DNA of 6,895 nt from Chitinophaga pinensis (GCA_943329105.2 CALQCP020000125.1:1-6895), one strand, 5' to 3'. Positions 1 through 6,808 are shown, numbered from the stretch's first letter. The notes: generated by a model from the sequence alone, not told the origin. Made by a program: numbers and translations.

Positions 1-1
1 G

Positions 2-370
2 ATCTATGCGCGCGTTCACATCGCGCTCGACACGATGCCCTACAACGGCACAACCACCACCTGCGAAGCGCTGTGGATGGGCGTACCGGTGGTGTGCGTA
101 CAGGGCGACCGCCACGCGGCTCGCGTCGGCGCCAGCCTGCTGCGGGCGACGGGATGCGAACAACTGCTTGGACGCACAACCGATGAGTTCGTAGCAATCG
201 CTGTAAAACTGGCGCATGATCGCGCGCAACTCACTGCATTGCGATCCGAATTACGCGCCCGCCTGCTCGCCTCGCCGCTCATGGATTCCCGCGGGTATGC
301 GGAACGATTCCACAGTGCGCTCCGCGAGTGCTACCGCGCCCAACATGCGCTCGCGTTCCCCACTCGATAG
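2..370 (+). CDS. SPINDLY-type O-linked N-acetylglucosamine transferase, C-terminal fragment (5' end outside window)
   Basis: Only the last 122 residues are present; the frame is open from base 2 to the TAG at 368-370. The fragment begins IYARVHIALDTMPYNG and continues through TTTTCEALWMGVPVV and GDRHAARVGASLL. This is the hallmark UDP-sugar-binding end of the GT41/SPINDLY O-GlcNAc transferase catalytic domain (a GT-B fold, Glyco_transf_41). The family's usual ending is also visible: a DEFVAIAVKLAHD helix, LRSELRARLLASPLMD, then YAERFHSALRECYRAQ. By family knowledge these cytosolic enzymes move GlcNAc (or another sugar) from a UDP donor to Ser/Thr of proteins, and usually carry N-terminal TPR repeats, which would lie upstream of the window. 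The last 120 bp are antisense to the end of the HglS gene. The acceptor protein cannot be told from here. The family call is confident; the exact sugar is not. Confidence 0.88.
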   Translation: MYARVHIALDTMPYNGTTTTCEALWMGVPVVCVQGDRHAARVGASLLRATGCEQLLGRTTDEFVAIAVKLAHDRAQLTALRSELRARLLASPLMDSRGYAERFHSALRECYRAQHALAFPTR

Positions 371-2005
371 CCGCTCCAGCAATCCAAGCTTTGTGTAGGT
401 CTCCACGCGTGAGGCGGCGTCGACGCCGGCATACACCGCAGTTGCATCAATGATTGGACGCCCGATGATTTCTTCAAGCTGCCTTTGTGTGTAGGTGGGC
501 TTGATCACCGCCGTGCTCTTCGTACCGTACTGATTGAGATTGGAAGCAAAGATGCCAGCAGCGCTGACGGGAAGGAAGTCCTCGTAGCGCAATCCCTCGT
601 ATTGGACGTATCCCTGCCGAATCAGTTCCGTCATGTCGGTTGATGTCACTGCGCCCGCCTTGGCGGCAGCAATTCCAGCTGTAGTGGGTGCAAAGCGCGC
701 AAACACAAGATCAGCGGCGATGAGTTCTGGAAGCGTCTTCGGAAACTTGGCAAATGGCGCTGCGTAGAGCGCTTCGTACGCAGCGAAATCCCGCTGCGGT
801 AACTTCGGATCATGCTCGCGCACCGCATCCGCCTGCACGAGGCACTGGTCGTACATCGCCCGACCCGTTGCGGTGCATGCGTAGAACCGCTCTTCGATCT
901 CACCAAAGCGTGCAGTGTGTGTTGCCATCAACGTGCTGCCGTCGTCTTCGGTAAACACCACCGGCTCAGTCAGCGCGTGGTATGCATCTTGGCGGAGCAG
1001 GATCGGCGTGTCTTGCGAAGGACCTTCGGTGTAGTCCTTGAAGCCCGCGTGACTCAGCTTGTGCAACTGGAAAGTCTCGCTACGGAAAGTGGTGACAAGT
1101 CCATTCACAAGTGCAGCAATGTCCGCGGCGGTGACTGTTCCGGGTTGATAGGAATCAATCTCCGCGTGGCTCAAGTGCATAAAGTGCAGGCATAGCCAAT
1201 CACGATCAGCAACTGCGGAAACCCGCGTGAGCGCGGTGGTGGCACGGGTGCGGAATGCGGCCTCATCCAACTCACCAAGGCAATGCTTCATAGACGCGGT
1301 ATAAAGATCCATGAGAAGCGTGTTGGGCGTCAGATGATTCAAGTGGTGGTCCTGGAAACACGCAATGTCTGCGGCAATCTTGAAACCAGCGTCGCACAGT
1401 TCCTTGTACAGCCCAATGTCCCGCGCAGCACCAGTCCACTTGAAGATCCGCTCGACGCCCTCGCGAACGAGTGCCTCGCCGTCATCAGCACTCAGGCCGC
1501 CCTGTCGCTCGCAACGTTCGATCAATTCCTTGGATCGATCCGAGAACACCGTGCGCTTCGCGAGGAGCGCATCAAGGCGTGCGCGCATGGTGTCGTCGTA
1601 GTAGTCGGTCATCAACAGCGATGTGAACACCCGATGTTCGGGGCGCGTTACTGAGCGAAACGCTGTGGCGATGATTGGCTGACTCTTTGGCCCCAGCGCC
1701 GTCATGCCATAGAAGTTGTGCGGCTCCATGCCGAACACACCAAAAAAGCGTGACACCCATCGATACTCATCAGGACGACCGATGCGGATGGCACCGTGCC
1801 GTTCGCCGCTGGTTCGCTCAAGTTGCTGCGCGGTGATGTGGAAGCCGCGGTGCAATTTGCAGAGCACTTCGCACACCGCTTCATTGGTGGCACGATTCAC
1901 CAGAAGCGCGCGGTCATAGAGCGGCACCTCAATGCCGAACATCCGGGAGAGCTCAGCGAACAAGCGATTCTGAAGGAGGATTCGATCAACAAAGTGGGGC
2001 GACAT
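251..2005 (-). CDS. hglS: DUF1338/HglS-family 2-oxoadipate dioxygenase/decarboxylase with internal insertion and C-terminal extension
   Basis: This 584-residue protein resembles E. coli YdcJ and Pseudomonas putida HglS. By family knowledge HglS is a cytosolic, metal-dependent, VOC-like enzyme that converts 2-oxoadipate plus O2 to D-2-hydroxyglutarate and CO2 in lysine catabolism. Visible blocks are ERHGAIRIG (68-76), HLNHLTPNT (221-229), EGPSQDTPILLRQ (327-339), THTARFGEIEER (362-373) and YEDFLPVSAAGIF (474-486). H70, H224 and E369 fit the metal ligands I recall for P. putida HglS (H70, H226, E294); R74 fits the substrate-binding Arg. H70 and R74 fall at the same numbers, which supports the ATG at 2003-2005. 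No Shine-Dalgarno is seen before it. YdcJ is about 447 residues, so this protein is long. The surplus is an insertion of about 77 residues between NHLTP and EGP, plus about 41 residues after GLL (541-543). That tail overlaps the transferase gene. It lies 29 bp downstream of the MFS gene. The family is certain; substrate identity is inferred. Confidence 0.9.
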   Translation of the reverse strand: MSPHFVDRILLQNRLFAELSRMFGIEVPLYDRALLVNRATNEAVCEVLCKLHRGFHITAQQLERTSGERHGAIRIGRPDEYRWVSRFFGVFGMEPHNFYGMTALGPKSQPIIATAFRSVTRPEHRVFTSLLMTDYYDDTMRARLDALLAKRTVFSDRSKELIERCERQGGLSADDGEALVREGVERIFKWTGAARDIGLYKELCDAGFKIAADIACFQDHHLNHLTPNTLLMDLYTASMKHCLGELDEAAFRTRATTALTRVSAVADRDWLCLHFMHLSHAEIDSYQPGTVTAADIAALVNGLVTTFRSETFQLHKLSHAGFKDYTEGPSQDTPILLRQDAYHALTEPVVFTEDDGSTLMATHTARFGEIEERFYACTATGRAMYDQCLVQADAVREHDPKLPQRDFAAYEALYAAPFAKFPKTLPELIAADLVFARFAPTTAGIAAAKAGAVTSTDMTELIRQGYVQYEGLRYEDFLPVSAAGIFASNLNQYGTKSTAVIKPTYTQRQLEEIIGRPIIDATAVYAGVDAASRVETYTKLGLLERLSSGERERMLGAVALAERTVESFRIPAGIHERRGEQAGA

Positions 2006-2034
2006 GTTGCTGACTTTAGCCCCGCCACTCCCAC

Positions 2035-3327
2035 CTATTTCTCTAAGTAGTCAAGATCCCGATGAAATGTCTCATCGAGCGCAAGCGCGGCAACTATTCC
2101 AACGGCCACACAACAAATTCCCAGAGTGAAAGTCGCCTGCACAACGCCCATACCGGGCTTCATTGCCAACCAGATGGAGGTGATCGGAACCGCCATGGCT
2201 CGGACAAAGTTGGGCGCGCTGGTAGCCGCGGTTGCCCGCAGGTTGGTCCCAAACTGCTCGCTGGCGGTAGTTACAAAGATCGCCCAGTACCCAGTAGAGG
2301 CGCCCACCAAGCACATCATCCAATAGAAGGCCTGTTCGCTGCGCGGCGCGACTGCAAAGAACATGGCGATGGACGCGGCGAGGAACGCCAAGAACAAGAG
2401 AATGGTTCGTGTGCGACTCTGCAACCACTGCGAAATGGCGCCACTGGCAACATCGCCGACCACCACTCCAACATATGCCCAGAAAATTACCTTGGCAGGC
2501 ATGATCGGGTCCGTGATGCCCATTGCCTTGCCAATCTCAGGCCCAAAGATAAACATCACGCCGCCCACAAACCAGATGGGCATCGCAGAGAGAACCACTG
2601 CCGCAAATCGCATGAAGCGACGCGGTGGCCACAGCAACTGCAGTGGATTTCCGCGCGGCACATCCTGTGTTTCCGTGCTACGAAACAGCCCGCTCTCTAC
2701 AACGCCCACGCGCAGCCCAAGCAACGCAAGGCCCATGATTCCGCCGATCAGGTAACACCACTTCCACTCGATGTACGTACCAACGATGCCCGCAGCCACT
2801 GCGCCGGAGAGCCCCACCGCCGCAACGATGGTGGTGCCAATGCCGCGCTTGGCGGTAGGCAGCAATTCGGCAACCAAGGTGATCCCTGCGCCAAGTTCGC
2901 CGGCCAGTCCGAACCCTGCCACGAACCGGAGTACTTCGTACTGCCACACGTCCGTTACGAATGCGTTCAGAATGTTGGCCACCGAGTAAAGAACGATCGA
3001 CCCAAACAACACCTTGATGCGGCCAAGGCGGTCGCCAAGCATTCCAAATGCAATGCCACCAAGAAGCATTCCCACCAGTTGAATGTCCAGCAAGCGCTTG
3101 CCAACCAGGGTCAGCTGTTCTGGGTCGGTGATCCCGAGCGCCTTGAGGCTAGGGATTCGAACGATGGAGAACAGCACCAGATCAAAGAGGTCAACGAAGT
3201 AGCCAAGAGCGGCCACCAACACAGCCAGCACGGTGGCGCGCGGCAGCTTGGATCCCGGGTCAACAATGGGGGAAATTTCTGACGCACCCAGTGCTGTTGT
3301 GGGCGCTTGGGGCGGGTGGGCAGGCAT
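2035..3327 (-). CDS. MFS transporter, metabolite:H+ symporter-like
   Basis: This is a 430-residue polytopic inner-membrane protein. Numbering from the chosen ATG, a roughly 30-residue polar N-tail leads into TM1 (about 31-58) with acidic residues in YFVDLFDL. The MFS motif A GMLGDRLGR (95-103) lies between TM2 and TM3. RFVAGFGLAGELGAG (134-148), followed by AELLPTAKRG, is the TM4-5 signature of the sugar-porter/MHS branch. A degenerate repeat of motif A, GDVASGAISQWLQSR, starts the second half (about 291-305). The C-terminus ETFHRDLDYLEK is typical of that branch. The frame is open up to a TTG at 3448-3450, but the extra 41 residues are not membrane-like and would use up the divergent promoter region, so I prefer the first ATG (3325-3327). 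No good Shine-Dalgarno is seen at either start. It sits 29 bp upstream of the HglS gene on the same strand, so a role in uptake or export of an organic acid or amino acid for that pathway is plausible. The substrate is unknown. Confidence 0.88.
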   Translation of the reverse strand: MPAHPPQAPTTALGASEISPIVDPGSKLPRATVLAVLVAALGYFVDLFDLVLFSIVRIPSLKALGITDPEQLTLVGKRLLDIQLVGMLLGGIAFGMLGDRLGRIKVLFGSIVLYSVANILNAFVTDVWQYEVLRFVAGFGLAGELGAGITLVAELLPTAKRGIGTTIVAAVGLSGAVAAGIVGTYIEWKWCYLIGGIMGLALLGLRVGVVESGLFRSTETQDVPRGNPLQLLWPPRRFMRFAAVVLSAMPIWFVGGVMFIFGPEIGKAMGITDPIMPAKVIFWAYVGVVVGDVASGAISQWLQSRTRTILLFLAFLAASIAMFFAVAPRSEQAFYWMMCLVGASTGYWAIFVTTASEQFGTNLRATAATSAPNFVRAMAVPITSIWLAMKPGMGVVQATFTLGICCVAVGIVAALALDETFHRDLDYLEK

Positions 3328-3365
3328 AGCGCTCAGTCTAATTGTCTGCCGCGCCCTGGCGGTAG

Positions 3366-3392
3366 GGAACTCGGAAAAATCCGATTGGTTCC
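3366..3392. repeat. Two-tier inverted repeat in the divergent promoter region (candidate operator)
   Basis: GGAAC then TCGGA, an AAAA centre, TCCGA, three unpaired bases TTG, then GTTCC. The inner arms (3371-3375 and 3380-3384) and outer arms (3366-3370 and 3388-3392) are each perfect 5-bp complements. It could be a repressor or activator site on DNA, or a weak hairpin in RNA. Function is inferred from position only. Confidence 0.35.
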
Positions 3393-3414
3393 GGGTAACC
3401 TCCCCGCGCGCGTT

Positions 3415-3430
3415 GGTTCGCAAGGGAACC
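3415..3430. repeat. Second short inverted repeat, GGTTC-N6-GAACC
   Basis: GGTTC (3415-3419) and GAACC (3426-3430) are perfect 5-bp complements around six bases. The half-sites are the same words as in the dyad at 3366-3392, but in the opposite order. It lies 34 bp before the oxidase ATG, where a regulator could meet RNA polymerase. Short enough that chance is possible. Confidence 0.25.
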
Positions 3431-3464
3431 GCGGGCTCATTCACCACCAACTTCGAGCATCACT

Positions 3465-5609
3465 ATGAAACACCGTAACGCTCTCACTGCTATTGCCCTA
3501 GCTCTCACATCCACCCTCGCGAGCACGGCATGGGCACAGCTCTACGATAAAGCATCTGCGTCAGAAACAGCGCAGGCTGCAGAGGCCGACGCGAACGACA
3601 CCACCGTCACCGCCAAGGACAAGCAGATGTTCGGCCTTTCGTGGTTTGGTTCCGACCCAGAGAATCCCCGCCCGCTGTTGCAGGCGCCAGCAGAAGTGCG
3701 CAGCGAGAACGGCGTATGCAAAGCAAAGGTGCACATTCGTAAGCAAGAAGTGCAGGCCGGCGACCAAACGCTCAATACCTCCTGCTTCAACGGTCGCTAC
3801 ACCGGACCAACGCTGCGCTTCCGCGCTGGCGACACACTCGAGCTGAACGTCATCAATGATGGCGAATACAACACCAACATCCACTTCCACGGCATGCAGG
3901 TGTCACCGGACGATTACGGCGACAGCGTGTTCACCATCATTCCGATGGGACATGAGTACACCTACCGCATCAAGATTCCGGAGTACCAGCAACCCGGTAT
4001 CTACTGGTACCACGCGCATTCTCACCAGACCAGCCAGCGCCAGGTCATGCAGGGCGTCACCGGCACCATCATTGTGGAAGGCGCGCTCGACCGCTACCCA
4101 GCGCTCAAAGATGTAAAGGAAAGCATCGTTGTATTGCACGACTATCAGAAGGGTCTCAGCGGCGAAGTGGTCCTGGGAATTCAGATTTCCTGGCCGACGT
4201 ACCGCTTGGTGAATGACCAGAAATTCCCTGATATTGAGATCAAACCAGGCGAAGTGCAGTTCCTGCGAATTGCCAATGAGTCAACCAACATTTACTACAA
4301 CCTTGACTTCGGCGGTGAAAAATTCTGGGTGGTCGGTGTTGATGGCAACCCCACCGTGCAGATGACAGAGGCAACGCGTTGGGCATTAGGCGCTGGTGCA
4401 CGAGTTGAAGTCATGGTGCGCTTTGACAAGCCAGGTCGCTACAAGTTGCACACCTCGGAGATCCGTACCGGACCAAACGGGGACGGGTACTCCGCTGAGA
4501 ACCTCCTGACCATGGTGTGCATAGGTGATCCGGTTGCAAATCCAATCGCCCTGCCGCAGACGCCCGTCGGCCCATGCCCACTTGATGACCTGAGCAAGGT
4601 GACGCCGGACGTGACTCGCACGATCGTCTTCAGCGAAACTGCCAACGACTTCCGGATCAACAATCGCTATTTCGACGGAACGCGCATCGATCAGTTAGTC
4701 CGTTACGGCGACAACGAGAAGTGGATCGTTCGCAACTCCTCTGACGAACTGCATGTGTTCCACATTCACCAGCTTGACTTCCAGATCCTGAAGATCAACG
4801 GCGTCCCGCAGCCGTTCAACATGCATAACGACACGTTCTCCATGCCCGTCCGCGGCGAAGTGGAGATCATGATTCCATTCACACGGCCGTGCGTTGTTGG
4901 TGACTTCGTGTTCCACTGCCACATCCTCTGCCATGAAGATGGTGGCATGATGCAGAAGATCCGCGTCTATGACCCAAGCAAGCCGATGCCTCCGGTGCGC
5001 CCGGGCGACGGCTACGGACCTGAGCCGGAAGATGCGCATTTGCCGCTGAAAGCCGCTGATGCCAACGCCGTTGGTGGTCCATTCGAACTGCGCGATGCGC
5101 AGGGTGCTGAGTTCACTGATGACCAACTTTCGGACGGACTGGCACTCTTGTGCTTCGGTTACACCGAATGCACTGGCGCTTGCCCCCGCAACATGGCCAC
5201 CTATGCGGGTGTTGCTGACATCCTCAAGGCCGAGGCTAATCCCCCGGAATTGCGCTACGTCTTTGTTAGTGTTGACCCCTCACGCGATGAGGGCGCCAAG
5301 CTGAAGGACTACGCATCCAAGGCACCGGTTCCATTGATTGCACTCACTGGTGATCCAGAAACCATCGTGCGCACCTCGCGCACATTCGGCGCTGCGTATG
5401 AGCCACAACCAAAGCGAGCCGACGGTTCGTACACGGTTCGGCACTCCACCGACACCTGCCTCGTTGGTCCGGGTGGCCGCATCTTCAAGCGCTTTGAGCT
5501 TGGAGCTGACCCGAAGGACATCGCCGCAGCCGTCAACGAGTTTGCCACGCGTGTGCCGCGCAAGGCCGTAGCGAACGCCAGTACGAGCACCGAAGGAGGT
5601 TCCAAGTGA
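3465..5609 (+). CDS. Secreted multicopper oxidase fused to a C-terminal SCO1/SenC domain
   Basis: 714 residues. Residues 1-24 are a Sec-type signal peptide (KHR, then a hydrophobic core, cleavage after AWA), so the protein acts in the periplasm or outside. A polar linker (25-60) precedes a three-cupredoxin laccase-like oxidase (about 75-503). All four copper motifs are intact: HFH (140-142), HAH (183-185), HVFHIH (430-435) and HCHILCHEDGGM (484-495). These give type 1 ligands H430, C485, H490 and M495, and eight trinuclear-site histidines. E491 matches the proton-relay Glu of CueO (E506); C489 is where CueO has Glu. No CueO-like Met-rich segment is seen. A Pro-rich linker (503-537) leads to a SCO1/SenC thioredoxin-fold domain (538-697) with FGYTECTGACP (CxxxC, C569/C573), SVDPSRDEG (602-610) and H660, the full SCO copper-binding set. 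The family oxidises metals or phenols with O2 reduced to water; SCO domains deliver Cu or reduce thiols. Substrate unknown. Its start has no strong Shine-Dalgarno. The next gene is translationally coupled. Confidence 0.93.
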   Translation: MKHRNALTAIALALTSTLASTAWAQLYDKASASETAQAAEADANDTTVTAKDKQMFGLSWFGSDPENPRPLLQAPAEVRSENGVCKAKVHIRKQEVQAGDQTLNTSCFNGRYTGPTLRFRAGDTLELNVINDGEYNTNIHFHGMQVSPDDYGDSVFTIIPMGHEYTYRIKIPEYQQPGIYWYHAHSHQTSQRQVMQGVTGTIIVEGALDRYPALKDVKESIVVLHDYQKGLSGEVVLGIQISWPTYRLVNDQKFPDIEIKPGEVQFLRIANESTNIYYNLDFGGEKFWVVGVDGNPTVQMTEATRWALGAGARVEVMVRFDKPGRYKLHTSEIRTGPNGDGYSAENLLTMVCIGDPVANPIALPQTPVGPCPLDDLSKVTPDVTRTIVFSETANDFRINNRYFDGTRIDQLVRYGDNEKWIVRNSSDELHVFHIHQLDFQILKINGVPQPFNMHNDTFSMPVRGEVEIMIPFTRPCVVGDFVFHCHILCHEDGGMMQKIRVYDPSKPMPPVRPGDGYGPEPEDAHLPLKAADANAVGGPFELRDAQGAEFTDDQLSDGLALLCFGYTECTGACPRNMATYAGVADILKAEANPPELRYVFVSVDPSRDEGAKLKDYASKAPVPLIALTGDPETIVRTSRTFGAAYEPQPKRADGSYTVRHSTDTCLVGPGGRIFKRFELGADPKDIAAAVNEFATRVPRKAVANASTSTEGGSK
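5593..5600 (+). promoter_or_regulatory. Strong ribosome binding site AAGGAGGT for the outer-membrane protein gene
   Basis: AAGGAGGT is a full anti-Shine-Dalgarno match, 5 bases before the GTG at 5606-5608. It lies inside the last codons of the oxidase gene and decides the GTG start. It is the only strong Shine-Dalgarno in the window. Confidence 0.85.
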
Positions 5610-6808
5610 ATATCCGAATCTCCCACCAACTCCGAGCACTCTGCGCCGCACTCCTTGCCATCGCGACATTCGCAGTGCCAAGTAACTGCTTCGCGCAGGG
5701 CGGCGGCGGCACGCCGGATCCGCGACCATTCGCACTGTTCCGTGACATGTTTGACACCTTCGGCGAGTGGCACGGGCCGATCGTCAACATGGCTTACCAG
5801 CCGCAGGTTCAGTACACCTACTCCGATACCCCTGGAAACAAGAACAATTTCAACGGGACCATCTCTTGGGGTAGCTACATCTGGGTGACCCCGGAAATCA
5901 ACGTCAACATCAATCTCAGTCTTGAGCAGATTGATGCGCCGAAGAAAGAAGACCAATGGTTCTTCAACGGCGAAGGCATCAATGCTGGTGACATCTGGGT
6001 GCAATGGAGCGATCAGCGAACCGGCATCTTGGCGGGGCGATTCACCGCGCCGTTCGGTATCGCGCCATTGTTGCTGCCCGGACTGTTCGACCTGAACTCG
6101 GTTGGTGCTTACAACTTCGGCGGACTCATGGGAACCATGGGCACACTCTCCACGGGTGACGAAGGTGGCGGTATTCACTCGTTCAGCGTTGCAGGATTTG
6201 GTATCGACACCACGTTCATGTCGCAGAGTTACATCGTCTCCACTCCAAGTCCAACCGGGCCTGGAACAGGCGGCGGCGTGGACAGTTACTGCCTTTCATA
6301 CAACGGCGTCAACATTCCGCTCCTCTTCCCAACCTTGCAGGTTGCTGTGTCGTACATCGACTTCGGAACAGGCATCGGAGCAGACGCCAATCAGAAGGGT
6401 CTCTCCGCCGGATTCAACTGGCAATACATTGTCAACGGCGACGCCACGCAAACGCTTGACGCTGGCTACGTCAGTATCGGGCCGCTGTTTGAGTACGTGA
6501 AGTTCTGGAATGTCGATGGCGTTCAGGATGCTTCGAGCGACTTCTACACACTCGGCATCATCGGAAACGCTGGCAACTGGCAGTCCGATGTTGCGCTGAC
6601 TTGGAATAACACGTCAGCGACATCCGGCAATCCCGCGTACGACAATTTCTTGGCGTCAGCGAGCCTTGGTTACAACTTCTTCGGGCCACAGTCGCTCGTG
6701 GAGTTTGGCTACGCGTACCAGGTGCAGGATGGGAAAATCGACAACCAAGTGGGTGTCCAAGTGAGTTTCCCAATCAATGCGCTTGAGTACTTCCCCCTCT
6801 GGAACTGA
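5606..6808 (+). CDS. Outer-membrane beta-barrel (porin-like) protein of unknown specificity
   Basis: 400 residues. It starts at a GTG that overlaps the oxidase stop as GTGA, behind a strong Shine-Dalgarno. Residues 1-30 form a signal peptide (charged MNIRISHQLR, a hydrophobic core, cleavage near CFA|Q), followed by a short Gly-rich stretch. The mature part shows alternating polar/hydrophobic runs with many aromatic and Asn/Gly residues, such as PQVQYTYSD, INVNINLSLEQID, GILAGRFTAPFG, QVAVSYIDFGTG, DVALTWNNTSA, LVEFGYAYQVQDG and VGVQVSFPIN, as expected of antiparallel beta-strands with turns. ILAGRFTAPFGIAP recalls the phosphate-selective (OprP-like) or OmpL-like porin families, but I cannot assign one. 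The mature protein has a single Cys. It ends FPLWN; it lacks the C-terminal Phe of classical proteobacterial barrels. Co-translation with the oxidase suggests that it passes substrate or product, or anchors the oxidase at the outer membrane. Outer-membrane localisation is likely; function unknown. Confidence 0.78.
   Translation: MNIRISHQLRALCAALLAIATFAVPSNCFAQGGGGTPDPRPFALFRDMFDTFGEWHGPIVNMAYQPQVQYTYSDTPGNKNNFNGTISWGSYIWVTPEINVNINLSLEQIDAPKKEDQWFFNGEGINAGDIWVQWSDQRTGILAGRFTAPFGIAPLLLPGLFDLNSVGAYNFGGLMGTMGTLSTGDEGGGIHSFSVAGFGIDTTFMSQSYIVSTPSPTGPGTGGGVDSYCLSYNGVNIPLLFPTLQVAVSYIDFGTGIGADANQKGLSAGFNWQYIVNGDATQTLDAGYVSIGPLFEYVKFWNVDGVQDASSDFYTLGIIGNAGNWQSDVALTWNNTSATSGNPAYDNFLASASLGYNFFGPQSLVEFGYAYQVQDGKIDNQVGVQVSFPINALEYFPLWN

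Larger units (their letters stand above)
3328..3464. promoter_or_regulatory. Divergent intergenic region between MFS/HglS and oxidase/porin operons
   Basis: These 137 bp separate the ATG of the minus-strand MFS gene from the ATG of the plus-strand multicopper oxidase gene, so promoters of both operons should lie here. No convincing -35/-10 pair is seen in either direction. The region holds two GGGAAC copies (3365-3370 and 3424-3429) and two TTGGTTC copies (3385-3391 and 3413-3419), which form the inverted repeats listed separately. The assignment depends on the MFS start being the ATG at 3327 and not the TTG at 3450. Confidence 0.5.

Noticed and set aside
812..1654. Plus-strand open frames of 127 and 123 codons inside the HglS gene
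   Set aside because: Both are shadows of the HglS frame, which carries all the conserved family motifs; neither product resembles a known protein.
2062..3282. Plus-strand open frame of 406 codons opposite the MFS gene
   Set aside because: It is the antisense shadow of a convincing MFS protein. Its product is rich in His, Lys, Arg, Asn and Gln with no domain, membrane segment or ribosome site, which is what reverse-complemented hydrophobic codons give.
3335..3340. TAGACT on the minus strand as a -10 element for a leaderless MFS transcript
   Set aside because: It matches TATAAT at four of six positions and is 7 bases from the ATG, but no -35 box lies at the right distance. Too weak to list.
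3328..3450. N-terminal extension of the MFS protein from a TTG at 3450
   Set aside because: The 41 added residues are polar and unlike an MFS N-terminus, the start would be a rare TTG without a Shine-Dalgarno, and it would leave only 14 bp before the divergent oxidase gene.
5309..6178. Minus-strand open frame of 289 codons across the oxidase/porin junction
   Set aside because: It lies antisense to the SCO domain and the barrel protein, both well supported; it shows no recognisable motif and has no sensible operon context.
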